NCBI GenBank assembly: GCA_009760855.2
Contig: WPIO01000028.1
Location: 2,048,001 to 2,112,000, forward strand
Direction: 5' to 3'
DNA: 64,000 nucleotides
From: Cristatella mucedo
Taxonomy: Eukaryota; Bryozoa; Phylactolaemata; Cristatellidae
Shown here piece after piece: positions 10,850 to 21,624 of this stretch. The translations under genes were made by a program, and so were the position numbers. The number at the start of each line of letters is the position of its first letter. The stretch's first letter is position 1. The notes beneath the pieces are model-generated. The model made no database searches. It saw only the letters and a program-made list of their open reading frames with translations, and had not been told where the DNA came from.

Positions 10850-10957
10850 CTTCCTCGTTTCTTCATCCGCGTTCAGATTTTCTTCAGCGAACTGCAGCTT
10901 TGCGTCAGCGAGTTTTATATTTGCTTCAACCAGCTAGCTGTTCTCCCGGCCGTTTCT

Positions 10958-11050
10958 TCAAGTAGTCACCTTCCTCGTTTCTTCATCCGCGTTCATCTGC
11001 TTATCCACAACCAGCGGCAGCATTTCGTCAGTGAGGTTCAGCTTTGCCAT
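10958..11050 (-). pseudogene. Detached N-terminal start of the U2 coiled-coil gene
   Basis: The minus-strand frame begins MAKLNLTDEMLPLVV, matching MAKLYLTDEMLALAE of U1. It reaches MNADEETRKV, the monomer junction sequence, and stops at 10958. A run of about 22 bases with a TAG (10934-10936) separates it from the large array. This looks like an imperfect recombination junction from expansion of the array, so the 857-aa frame may lack its native start unless the disruption is spliced out. Confidence 0.55.
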
Positions 11051-11370
11051 AGCCAGCGTCTACCTGCAGCCTGCCAATTAGGTAGAGCAACATTTGCAGT
11101 TCTACAAACGTTCTTGCTTTTGCTGAGCAGCGTTAGTACGTTGCATGGAACGCTCTACTTATGTGCTCTGCCGAGCTGGATTACTAAGAGCTGCAAAAGA
11201 ATGGTGCCACATCTATAGGACTGCCTCAGTAGAATAGGATAAATATGCTCTCGAGCTCGCGTCTTACATGCATGCAGCCGCACTTACCCACACTGACTGC
11301 ATGGATAGCTCCAGAAAAAATATTCAATATGTACAGTAGAGAGCAGGGCCAGGTCAAATACATACGAACT

Positions 11371-11450
11371 TAAACACTCACGCGTGTACGCACACGAGGA
11401 TGCAAACGAACTCGCTCACGCACACAAGCACACGCACACACATACGCAAA
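11371..11450. repeat. CA-rich microsatellite, promoter-proximal in U2
   Basis: Imperfect ACGCAC/CACACA repeats lie just 5' (minus strand) of the leader region. U1 (4575-4640) and U3 (16829-16850) have CA repeats at the same place. Type B units have GA repeats there instead. Confidence 0.7.
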
Positions 11451-12334
11451 CCAAGAGAGGTGTTACCACAGAGCACTTTCTTTGGGCGGTGCGATAAGGA
11501 AAAACCCCAGAATTTGCTCAGAATAAGCAACACAGAATCATTGTCGTCGGCATCAACTTGAACGCATTACGAACTCGTCTTTTCACTGGTCTTTTGATAA
11601 GGCCAATTGCAGACCTGTTACCTGCTTATAGCGGAGAAGATGCTTTAGAGTGAGCGGCAGTGTTCAGCTATCGACTATTAGCCACGTATCGTGTCCTTAG
11701 GTTGTTCCGGCCTCAGTACCAGCAAAGGCGGAACGTGCTATTAAGGGACCGAAAGTCACGTGGCTAGAGCGTCCGCCGATAATCCCCGACCGGTGTTTGC
11801 TAGGTATAATCAACACTGCAAAAATAATAATCGGATTTTATAATTCATATATTTTACTGATATTTATTAGAACTACATTTAGGCTTGCGTTTTCTCAAAA
11901 AAAAGTATAAGTTAGGAAACAAGGCTGTCCGAAGTGCTGCTATCCGGTAGGAGCACTTTAGCCCAATTACTTCGCATACAAATGTGCCTTTCCATGCGCG
12001 TTAGTACTAAATTACCGATCGGCTTCATTGAATCTGATAAATAGTTGCAGTATCCACAATGGTATATTTTACCTTCGTAAACTGTGAGTCTTTAACAGCA
12101 TGTGGTCGTCCAACACGGACAGATTGAAATCTGCCTCGAGGCAGGCTACAGCTGAACTATTTTGACAATGCTGGCCGTGATACCACGACCTCAGCCCGAG
12201 TAAAGCATGCAATCTACTTTACAGAAGCTAAGATGCTCAATAGTCAAACTATCCTTCTAATTTTAGGAAAATTATGTTGTATCAAATAGTAAACTCGCGT
12301 ACCACGAGAAGAAGTGGAAATAAAGAGCCCTCAG

Positions 12335-13510
12335 CGCTCCGAAGTAGGTGCGGTTCTTTTTACGGTTTATACTCTCCCTCTTGCTGATGTGACTGCCAGG
12401 CACAATCTAGGCTTTCACTTCTATGCGGATGACACTCAGTTGTACCTTTGCTTTGAACCACCCCAGCCTTTTAGCACCTCGAATTCTCTCAACTCACTTT
12501 CTGGATGTATTGATGACATCCGCACATAGACACATGCAAATTTTCTAAAACTAAACGATGATAAAACCAAAGTCCTAGCTATTGGCAAAACCAGTGTGAT
12601 TCGGAAATTTTAAAGGCTGACGCTCAATATTGGCTCTGCCAGAATATCTCCTGTTGAATCAGCTTTAATCCTGGCTCTCATTTTCCACATTGACCTCCCG
12701 TTATACGACCACATCAGCTCCACAATGAAGTCTGCCTACTTTCAGCTCCATAACATTGCTACGATTCGGGCTTGTACAGATAAGGATACAACGTCTAAGT
12801 TAGTCCATGCAATGTGACATCCCGTCTTGACCTCCTAACTCACTGCTTGCTGGCCTAACGGTACGGGCAATCAGACAAGTACAGCTAGTGCAAAAGTCTT
12901 CAGCTAGGCTTGTCTGTCGCGAGCTGCTTCTTGGCCACATCACACCAATTCTCGCCGAATTGCGCTGGCTAACAGTCAAGCAACGGATCGACATCGAGGG
13001 TTTGTCGTTCACGTTACAGACACTAGATTCTTTGGCTTGAGCCTACCTCTCAGATCCATTCCGTCACCAGGCCAGGCATCGTTCCACCCGGTTCTCGGAA
13101 TCCAACAGTTTTCCTATACCTCGTACATACCTCAAATCCTTTGGAGACCGTGCATTTAGCTCGTATGCTCTTAAAGCCTGGAACTCACTCCATACTCGCG
13201 TCAGAACATTCCCTGACGTGACCACATTTCAAAAGAACTTCAGAAGATCTATTTAGGACAGCATGTAGTAGGTCCCTGTGATTCCTCTTCCGAGTGCTCA
13301 TGCATGCTTACACAGTGCATTGTGCCACTAATCATACTTGCATGCTGGCCCAGTGCAAGCCACCCTAACCATGTTAATCCTGTTCTTTATCGAGGAAGAT
13401 ACTACTCACCATTCAATCTGGTTTCCACTTGCAACAAAAGTAAAACACCTAGAAAGAGATTGACTTCACTGCGGGTGGTTTATAAATTGCATTATTATTA
13501 TTATTATTAT
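12335..13510 (+). mobile_element. LINE-A copy, 5'-truncated, inserted in U2
   Basis: Homology to LINE-A starts inside the reverse transcriptase (GAVLFTVYTLPLADV, then FHFYADDTQLYLCF with an intact YADD box at about 12415-12450). It continues through a broken C-terminal domain and ends with the hairpin tail and an ATT repeat (13440-13510). The U2 purine tract resumes right after it, so it is an insertion in the unit. Truncation at the 5' end is normal for target-primed insertion. Stops make it inactive. Confidence 0.8.
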
Positions 13511-13589
13511 ATGTAGAGATTGTACGTGATAGGAAGAGAGCCATAGGTATGTAGAGATAGATAGACACACAGAAACATAACGATAGACA

Positions 13590-13636
13590 GATGTAAAGAG
13601 AGAGAGAGAGAGAAACAGAGACAGAGACAGACAGAC

Positions 13637-13673
<37 letters not shown>

Positions 13674-13700
13674 GATAGAGAGGAAGACAGAAAATGACAG
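13590..13700. repeat. (GA)n purine tract of U2
   Basis: GAGA and GACAGA repeats lie directly after the LINE-A copy, at the place of the distal purine tract of U1. The 3' neighbour (13740-14050) matches the end of U1 (5700-6000) and holds nothing else that I can see. Confidence 0.8.
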
Positions 13701-16155
13701 AGATAGAGAAACTGAGAGTGAATGTCGCCTGTTAGGTAAGTATTAAGGTTTAGGAATATCAGTTTTACATACAGACTTGGTTCTTTATTGATTTATAAAC
13801 TGATCTTTCGATCAGAATATTTTAGGTGGACTATAGCCATGCAAGTTCAGAGGCTCTTGGAAATTTCCATCTTTTTACTGGCATGGAAATGCATGCCGCC
13901 TAGGTGTCTTGATTAGAGGACTGGGCCTTAAATAAGTTATTCTGTACGGTAATTTACTCGTTTTAGTAAATGAATTGACGCCTAAAAGTGATTTTTAATA
14001 GCATGTATATATGCACTCATATAGGGCGAAACTTAAAATATGACCAGTTTACCAGCGAGAACAGTAAATACCCAGCCGGCACACTATGTAAAGCTATTTC
14101 CGAGTTTTCCGTGATTTGCACAAGCCTCAGCTATTTCGCCAATTAAATTTTTCGGTCCAGTCTTGCCGCCAAGCAAACATTGTCAGCATTGTGGTAAAGT
14201 TGAAAAACCCGACAGCTGGTCTTGTAGCGTGACAGACATCATCTCCTTATGCATCTTGCAGTGGATAGAAGCATAAATGAACAGATGCATGCAGATGCGT
14301 CGTCTCCTTTCAGCCGTTGCCCTCTAAGAAGATTGCACATCGCAGCAGGTCACTTTCTTCGATTGCCTTCCGACGTAAAATGGATTACGTGATAAAGAAC
14401 GCTGGTATCAAGTCAACAGCTGGAGATTGAAATGGCTTTCAATGCGAATAGACACAAATCGACAAGGCAAACGTTTCTTGATAATAACTTCAAATGACTA
14501 AGGCAAGCTTAATTGGTTTAAAATGAGCTATAACTTGGTCGCTTCAGCTCATTTTGTCAAAATCCAACCGTGACAAGCCTATATTACTTTATCGCAGAAT
14601 GCCACCTAGGGCGACACTGGTCACTGCAATCCACTTATTGTGGTTTATTAAGTCTTTTTAGGTTGCTGTTAATTTAATGCTTGCAGATTCATGTTACAAG
14701 GGCAGTTGTTATCAATTTTGATGTAAATTAAACTACGTGCATTTTTGTATTCTGTTGAAACTTTTCACGATAAACCATGACCAACGCGTGGCCAAGAACT
14801 TTAAAACTGCGTGCAAATGTCTAGGGTTTCGATAAGAAACGAGCCATGAGGAGCTCAAATTTCACTTTTCTCTCTGCCTACGTGAATTTAGGGTTCAGCT
14901 TTACTTACCCAATTGCTTCGTGGTATTTGCCTCTTCTTTCTGCGAGCTGTTATTTTGTAGTTGGCTTATTATTTTCTAGCTGATTATCAGTTTCGAAAAA
15001 AGCTGATAAATTAAAAATACTTAAAACAAGCTTAGAAGTCTGTGCCCGCTGGCGTATGAGCATTTGTCTCGGCCGCTCTGTGGTATAGGCCAATTGACCT
15101 CGAGTAAAACATGTTGCAAGATCTTACTTGCTCGACGCGGAATTGTATTTGGTAAGTACTCATACCTGCAGCATCACGATTTACTGCAGCCACCGATTTT
15201 TCATTATGTAAAGGCAGGTATAAACAATACAATCTCGAAAATAGTAGTGCAATCGGGAATCGTATTTAGGCTGCACATTTGGCAATCTCACTTACGATTG
15301 ATCAATTCCGGTACTGAATCTTTAGAGACTTTTTGTCCTTGCGAAGGTATGGGAAATGCATGTCAAAACGCAGAAGTCGAAGTGGTAATATATACAGGGC
15401 AATAATAATTGTTTCTGTTATGTACGTCACCACCTTACCGACGCCGGTATTACATTTCATGCAGCTCGCAGAGTTTAGATTTCTTAAAAGAGACAGGAGA
15501 ACCCGATTAGAAGATGCTCAACGGGAGCAGAATTGGATAATGCTAGAGGAAAATGCTTCCCCGGGAAAGGAAAGATGACGACAGTTATAAGCCGTGATTG
15601 GCTCTCTCTCTCTCTCTCTCTCTCTATATCCATATTGCACGGCGTCACTGTTCCTGGCACTGCATTCAGTGCCTGCACTGCTGTCATTCGGGAGATCGTT
15701 AGGAGAGCCACAGTTGACGGTAGCGTGCCGGGAGATATAAATATAATTCACAATTCCTTTTCTTTGCTTCTCGTCAACTCCGAACGCAACCGTGGTCATT
15801 TTAGCGTTTTTTTAACGTTGCCCTGAAATGTAATCGCCGACTGGCACTAGAGTTTTGTCAGTTGCTTTAGCTGACCAAGACGAACAAGAAAGAAACGTTG
15901 AGGCTCTCAAGAGATTTTGTTGGCTTTGGCGGATAGAGACCTTCGAAAGTGAGCTTGCCCACAACTACTCGAGGTTTACGGCTCGCAGAAGTGACTTCGT
16001 CGCTTACGGCGCTTCTACTGTTCAACTGTCGGCCGGCTGCTACCCTTCAGTTGCCTTATGTGCTGCAGTGGCACCATTACGTCGCAGGGCTCCTTTGCCA
16101 AAGTTGTGAGTCAGATTCCGCTGATTCTAGAGGCACGTGTTGTTCATTAGAATGC

Positions 16156-16480
16156 TCAGCAATATCGTATGGCGACCATTACTTTCTTTTGCCGTATTCT
16201 GCATTTGTTTGGCATTATTTTCAACTTCTGCCCTCCTTCATTCAACTTCTCCTTTTCCTTATCCAGCTTCGGAACTTTTTCTACAACCTGCTCACTTTCG
16301 TCAGCCACCTCCAGCTTTTCTACAGCCAGCTTTATGTCTGTGTGAGCCAGCTTCAGTGCTACTTTAGCCAGCTCTAGTTTTTGCCAGTCAGCTTTACTAT
16401 ATCGTTATGTGGCTTCTGCTTTTCTTCAGCCAGTGTCAGCTTTTTTTCATGTGAGGTTCATCCCGGCCATAGCCAGCGTC
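16156..16480 (-). pseudogene. Type A coiled-coil remnant of U3
   Basis: A start-like MAGMNLT at about 16480 breaks at once. Further on, a frame reads ELAKVALKLAHTDIKLAVEK, then a segment ending KLDKEKEKLNE, the family C-terminus. It reads on past the usual stop for about 26 codons before ending at 16156. The heptad pattern is clear but the frame is broken near the start, so this is a pseudogene or a spliced, divergent copy. Confidence 0.55.
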
Positions 16481-16792
16481 TTCTTTCTATCCGTCAGCCT
16501 ACCAATCAGGTGGAGCACTTTTTCCAGTCCTACAAGGCGCTTGGTGAAAGAATATTTCTATAGCATAAATTACCGTTTACTTGCTAGCGTTCCCCTGCTA
16601 AACAGCGTTAGTATGTTAGACGGTAAACATTATGCACGTGCTTTGCCAATCCTCAGTACTACCTGCTGCACAAGCATGCTGCCACGTCAATAGGATTCCG
16701 TCAGCAGAAAATGACACGCCTATGTGCTTGCATCTCCTATGCATGCAGCCACACTGACGCACACTAACTGCATGTATGCGGTTCCACCAAAG

Positions 16793-16805
16793 TTTAATAT
16801 TTAGA
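16793..16805 (-). promoter_or_regulatory. TATA-like box of U3
   Basis: An AT-rich AATATTAAA-type motif on the minus strand lies about 310 bases upstream of the coiled-coil start, beside the CA repeat. Type B units have TTTAAATATTGACTT at the matching place. Conservation across units supports a core promoter role, but no transcription evidence is available. Confidence 0.35.
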
Positions 16806-18065
16806 GTTGAGTGCAGAGCCAGGTCAAAGATACACACACACACACACACAAGAATGCCTGCAGGCAATCACGAGCAAGCCGGCTCACTAGCAAACTCGTG
16901 CATACAAGCACAGACACACACTAATGCACACCAAGACCTCTGTTACGACAGCATGCTATCACTGGGTGGTGCCCTGCAGAGTAGGTTCACAATTTCTTCA
17001 GCCTAAGAAGTGCAGAATCATTGTCGTGGGCAGCAACTTGAATGTATAGCTAACTCGCCTTTTCTCCTCGGCCAAGATAGGTTAAAAGCTACTTGAATGG
17101 CTAATTTGAGAGCTCTTATCTGCTTAGAGCAGAAAATGGGCCCTAGACTGAGCAACATTGCTAAGCTATCGAGTGGGAGGAACCAAAGGTATCCTTAGTT
17201 CATTGCAGCCTCAGTGCCAGCATAGGCAGAGGTGCTGTTTTTGAACCACGAGTCACGTGGTAATAGCATTCAGCAAAAGTCTCTGATCATTGTCTACTAG
17301 ATATTATTCGAAAAGACGACAAACCGAATTGCATTTTATCATTAGGCTATTTTACTGATAATTCAAGAATTACACTGCGGCTTGAGATAGATCAATGACA
17401 ATTGCAAGTAAGGAAACAAGGCAGTCCGAGGCCCTGTCATCCTGCAGGCTTCTGTTAGCCTGAGTAATTTGCATACGAATGTTTCTGTCCATGCGTCTTA
17501 GAACTAAAATAACTGCTCGGTTTCACTGAAGTTGATACATGTCTGCATTAGCCACAATTTAATATCATCCTTCACAATCAGCTAGCATGTAGCAGTATGG
17601 GGTCGTCTAGCACATACTGATTTAAATCTGACGAGATGCTGCAGCACACATACTTCGTCTGTACTGGCTGTGGTACCATGATCTAAGCACGTGTAAAGGT
17701 CTACAATTTACTTTACAGAGGCTAGGCTGCTCGATAGATGAACTAACCTTCTAAATGTAACAAAGGTGTGTTGGATGTAACAGTAAACCCAAGTACCATT
17801 GGAAAGCATCGAAATGACGAGATGGAAAGAGCAGGCGTGAGAGAAACATAGCCATAAATATTGATAGATTGATAGGCACACAGAGGCATATTGATATATA
17901 GGTAGATATAAATTGATAGAGAGATTGATAGATATACATGTGGATATATAGATAGAGACAGAGATAGAGAGCGATGGAAAGAAAAACTGAGAGTCAGTAT
18001 CATGCACACTATAATATGGTCACAGGCTTTAGTTGATCTCGCCGAAATATGTGAGAAGCAGGAAA

Positions 18066-18340
18066 CCATTTGGCTTTTTTAGAAGGAGACATTCAAAAGG
18101 TGAGCTTGCCTACGACTGTCTGAGATGCACGGCTCCCTGATGTACCTTCGTCGCCCAAGGGGCTTCAACAGCCTACCCGACAGCCTGCAAAACAATTCAC
18201 CGAATCGATGCATCAGTAGAAAGTGACATGGACAACTGCTCGTGCCTTCTAGGCATGTACAAACGATAGTATACTGACTGTGTGGATCCAGCTTCGCCAA
18301 ATCTCATTATTTAGAGTTGAGCACAGCATCTCGTATGCTG
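18066..18340 (-). repeat. U3b: deletion derivative joining unit 3' end to promoter region
   Basis: The first part (about 18066-18185) matches the 3' end block of other units (AAAGGTGAGCTTGCCTACGA, GCTTCAACAGCCTACCCGAC). It joins directly to the promoter-side block (CACTAT-like leader, CACTGACTG, ATTATTTAGAGTTGAG near 18305). The whole coiled-coil frame between them is missing. This fits an internal deletion by recombination between unit copies. Confidence 0.55.
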
Positions 18341-18389
18341 GGAACACCCTGTGCTCAAGTTAGAGTCGTTCGCTCTGAGACTCTCAGAG

Positions 18390-19115
18390 TACAGCCTCTC
18401 GTAAGCTATATTCAAGATCAGTAGGTGTCTTCCACGGTGGCTTATAAAAAAAATTGACTAGCTCTTTAGTTTTGTCTTGGCTTGATTATTGTAATTCCTT
18501 TTTGGCTAGACTACCAAAGAAAGCAACTAGGCAACTGAAGCTGACTATGAATATGGCTGCTAAGCTATTCAAGTCCCAGAGGTTTGAGCACGTTTCTCCT
18601 TTGCTAAAAGAACTAGGATGGATGCCGGTTGAGCAATGGATACAGAGCAGACTTCTTATACTGACCAACAAGGACCCCCACGGTTTGGCTCATTCTGACC
18701 TAGCTGAACTGCTGCATCAGTTTCAGCCTGTTCACGCCCTCAGGTCCTCTGTGGACAATAAATTAGCTGTCCCATTCCTCAGCTTAAAGACCGTTGGCGA
18801 CAAAAGCTTTAGCTCTGCTGTTCCTAGACTGTGGAACTCGCTTCCCCCAGTTCTTATGCAACGACTCTCCTTCCGACTAAGGGTCATCTTTTTCATCTGT
18901 CCTGAGATGCGATTCCCATGCTACTCACTACTTCAACTGCTCTCCTGACTCTGCTATGCTTCCTACTTTCTCTTTGTTGCGTTAGACAAAGTCTGTTGGC
19001 TGGCAAATGCATACCGAAAGCAGCTTAGACTGTCAGTGCACTATACCAAATTCTCCTTCCGAAAAGCCACATGGTCTTTATGACTTTGTGGAGTTACATA
19101 TGGAGGCACATTGCA
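18390..19115 (+). mobile_element. LINE-B non-LTR retrotransposon 3' end
   Basis: A second LINE family, distinct from LINE-A in its C-terminal region and 3' end. The open part (18454-18948) carries LVLSWLDYCNSFLARLPKK, then LLKELGWMPVEQWIQSRLL, then KSFSSAVPRLWNSLPP. The 3' UTR ends near GTGGAGTTACATATGGAGGC and has no ATT-repeat tail. Copies occur at 26845-27350 (minus), 44255-44620 (minus) and 59700-61607. It is 5'-truncated and lacks reverse transcriptase here. Confidence 0.8.
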
Positions 19116-19118
19116 TTA

Positions 19119-19742
19119 CATGTGTTGGCTGAATCCTCTGCACAGCCAGTGTGCGGGGTGGTTTCACCTTGACCTGAGTGCATCATGGGCTGTCACGACA
19201 TCACATCTAGCTTTGGGGCTGCACACCGTTGCTGATTGGCAGAACGTCTTGTGTACCTAGGCCAATAGGCCTCTGCCAAAGTTGTTAGTTTAGGTATATA
19301 TTGGACAGGTTTGATTCTTCTTTTTTGTCGGTATATCGATAGGCTCTACATTCCGTTTGTCGGCTGGGCTATAAAACAATCATTTTCTCGACCATTGACT
19401 AGTGAATGGCTTTGCAGCAGCACTGAGTCTCACAAGCTAGCCCTCGGCTGACTAGGGCAATCGGCTCACAGATGTAGCTTTGTGGCCTAACGCGCTTCTG
19501 CGGTTGTTGTGTGGGCGAGCAGCTTCTGCTGTTAAAAGTAGCAAGGTGCCGTGACATTTAGTATATGCCTTGCACGTAGTGAAGCCCTAGAGGCAGCACT
19601 GCATCTGGACACTACGTATGTTATGTGTCTCTGCAGTAATTCATCGAGTTCTCATACGCCTTAGGGTTTCGAGGAATAAAAAGAAAGTTTTGTTCATTGC
19701 AAGCGTCCGTGCTGTGTCTCAGTAAGACTCTGCAAGCAAAAC
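19119..19742 (+). mobile_element. Possible LTR or LTR-like promoter/terminator segment
   Basis: The segment starts TGTTGGCTGAATCC, has a TATA-like CTATAAAAC at about 19369, an AATAAA at about 19674, and ends near AGCAAAACA. That is the layout of a U3-R-U5 LTR. It is flanked by TACATG both before it (about 19110) and further on at about 19776, which may be chance. I see no second LTR, no convincing primer-binding site and no pol genes, only a short Gln-rich reading frame after it. It could equally be a single-copy promoter and 3' end. Confidence 0.3.
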
Positions 19743-20799
19743 AGCAGCCGGAGGCACAAAAAGACAATGCAGTCTACATGTCGGTGAGCTGCTGAATCTT
19801 CAGTTTTGTCACCTGCTTCAAATGCAGAGACAGCAGCAGCTGCTGCATAGTTGTGTGCCACAGTTAATGAGGCAGCTCATGCTCATGCTAGATCTCATCT
19901 GCTTTACTTTAACCCACCTTACTTTTCTCCTCCCGATACCAATTGCTACAATCTTGTGAGTTCAGAATTCTCTTCCAAAAACGGAAGCTCTTTCGAAAAT
20001 TCTCTGCAGCAATCGATACAGCTTAGGCCCAAGTCAAGCTGATCTGTATTTTACCGGAGCTTACAAGAAGTTACATGCTTATGGACATACGAACGCTTAT
20101 AGCTTCGGGCTGATAGGTCTGAGACCCTATAGACGGTGTTATCTATGCCGATGGCTAGAAACCTACATATTTGTTATTATCAAAGCTAAGTAGAACCACT
20201 TTGCTATCTTAGTTCAAATGCATTCCTAGTTATTACTATTGCTAAGATAAGATAGTAAAAGAATAAGAAAAGAGGTCCCAGAGTCAACTCATGTAATTAG
20301 AAGAAACATCAAAGATGAACCGAACACGTTTATTGGTAATAGTGTTGTGCCCTTTCCTTGGATTGCAGGGTGAGCTAGATCTCTCCGGATTGGCCTGGTC
20401 GTTGTGACTCCACCCAGGTAGGTCTGCTCTTACAACTTCCCTCAAAATAGGAACAGTCTCCTTTTCTTAGATCTTGCCTTCGGACCGGCTGTACCACCGT
20501 GTCAGAACTTGTTGTCATTCAATCTTGAGAGATGTGCATCTCATTGGCAAAACTTTGGGACTGATCATAAGCTGCAGTTGTAGGTTTAGGTACACGTAGG
20601 GAAGAGCCAGTAGATTTTCTCTTCGTGACCCTTGGATCGGTGTCGGTCTGTTGGAGATACCTCCTGTTTAGCTAAAAGCTTCTGTCATTTTCAGTCTGCA
20701 AGATAAACGACCATGGTGTATCTGATTGAGCTATCACAAGTGCATGTGTGTTCCAGCTGTTCTCACCACCAGTCTGCACTAATACCTATTAGTTGTTAG
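19743..20799. other. Stretch without recognisable gene
   Basis: Only short frames are present, including a Gln/Leu-rich piece after the LTR-like segment (about 19800-19930). A short block TTCAAATGCATTCCTA near 20213 recurs near 25700. I can support nothing else here. Confidence 0.6.
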
Positions 20800-20825
20800 T
20801 ACAAAGGAATGCCCTTGTGGCAAGC

Positions 20826-20845
20826 CGACACACACACAAGCACAC

Positions 20846-20909
<64 letters not shown>

Positions 20910-20963
20910 GCACACACACATGCACACACACGCATACCCACAAACACACATACACACACACAC
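20826..20963. repeat. (CA)n microsatellite in D1
   Basis: A long CA repeat, pure for about 60 bases and then with TG and GC interruptions. D2 has the counterpart at 34443-34567. The long Cys/Val and His/Thr frames across it are translation artefacts. Confidence 0.95.
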
Positions 20964-21237
20964 ACAAGCATGGCCCATCACACGTGGAGATTCACATATG
21001 TAGCAGGAGAAGAGCCTTAGCAGCATCCACCCTGTTTGCAGCAGGCAATGTAGGATTGTGTGCTGAATGAGGCAATTCGATTACCTGAGTCGTAATTTGC
21101 TGTCTCCTTGCCCATAGGCTAAGACCCGGAAATTTTTACTATTAATAATTACAACTTCACATTTCTTTTGTGAAAACCAATTTTTCTTAGGGCATTAGGA
21201 CTCTGCCTCCACCGCAGCACCTACTTCCGGTGCCGCC

Positions 21238-21501
21238 CTAGCCAGATGCTAGCACCTGCAGGAGCAGTGCTGCATATCCCACCGAGGCCATGGCCTTCAC
21301 GGTCGAGTACGACGCCACTATGAAAGCTCTCTGCCGGTCGTCCGGCGGCAAAGGGCTGAAACTCTCGGCCGCCAGACCGTAGAATAATCCCATGAAGTTG
21401 AGCAGCTGTTCGGCGGTGGCTAGTGCCCACCTGTCGGTGCCGTTTGCTAGATCCGGTGGGAGAGCTCTGCTGGTCACCGTGGCTGCGGCTCGTGGTGGCA
21501 T
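21238..21501 (-). CDS. Unidentified GC-rich reading frame, 87 aa
   Basis: The frame begins MPPRAAATVTSRALPPDLAN and carries AEQLLNFMGLFYGLAAES and then a helical, hydrophobic end VGYAALLLQVLASG. Codon content is GC-rich, unlike the flanking DNA, and the residues look protein-like rather than low-complexity. I do not recognise a family. It could be an exon of the gene represented by the LRR piece further upstream on the same strand, or a pseudogene. No promoter or splice structure is certain. Confidence 0.3.
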   Translation of the reverse strand: MPPRAAATVTSRALPPDLANGTDRWALATAEQLLNFMGLFYGLAAESFSPLPPDDRQRAFIVASYSTVKAMASVGYAALLLQVLASG

Positions 21502-21586
21502 CCGACAGGCTCAGCTCCTCTGTGTCGTCGTCGTCTGTGCCAGAGGTCGAAATGCTGCTGGGCGTCCGAAGCGAGAACTTACTTAC

Positions 21587-21624
21587 TTCCGAGCAGAGAA
21601 CCTTCTAAGGTTCTCTGCTCGGAA
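21587..21624. repeat. Perfect 18-bp inverted repeat with 2-base loop
   Basis: Arms TTCCGAGCAGAGAACCTT (21587-21604) and its exact reverse complement (21607-21624) flank CT. Such a near-perfect palindrome in otherwise diverged DNA is unlikely to be neutral or old. It lies between the two open frames of the GC-rich insert, next to a minus-strand GTAAGT. Confidence 0.95.

Larger units (their letters stand above)
6571..14190 (-). repeat. Unit U2 of the coiled-coil gene array (type A, expanded)
   Basis: U2 has the same landmark order as U1: GTAGAGTCGACAC near 6578, the AACCAGCACCGAGGTGCGGC block near 7162, GGCGTAGTAGTGTTTGTCTC near 7426, the 3' end with AATAAA near 7936, the coiled coil from 8276, a CA-rich tract near 11380, and the AGTGAGCGGCAGTGTT block near 11650. 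It is enlarged to 7.6 kb by expansion of the coding array and by a LINE-A insertion at 12335-13510. The stretches 6571-7930 and 11450-12330 hold no recognisable gene apart from these landmarks. Confidence 0.75.
14191..18065 (-). repeat. Unit U3 of the coiled-coil gene array (type A, decayed)
   Basis: Landmarks run in the usual order: a GTAAAGTTGAAAAACCCGAC variant near 14194, the AACCATGACCAACGCGTGGCC block near 14775, GGCGTATGAGCATTTGTCTC near 15050, the 3' end near 15920, the coiled-coil remnant 16156-16480, a promoter-like box near 16800 with a CA repeat, the CTAGACTGAGCAACATTGCT block near 17140, and a purine/GATA tract near 17850-17970. It has no other insertion. The stretches 14191-15900 and 17010-17850 show no gene. 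Confidence 0.7.

Noticed and set aside
8276-10935. CRISPR array
   Set aside because: The repeats are contiguous without unique spacers, lie in a reading frame, and the window is eukaryotic.
8682-10937. A 751-codon Ser/Ala-rich open frame on the plus strand across the coiled-coil array
   Set aside because: It is the antisense of the minus-strand heptad repeats. A 147-bp period without stops in one copy has none in the others, so it stays open by repetition. The minus frame has the conserved start and end shared with U1.
15518-15826. Short frames around the CTCTCT tract of U3
   Set aside because: They cross a microsatellite and unit landmarks that are non-coding in the other units, and no unit preserves the frames.
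20779-21026. Cys/Val-rich and His/Thr-rich open frames
   Set aside because: They are readings of the (CA)n microsatellite. The same applies at 34294-34700.
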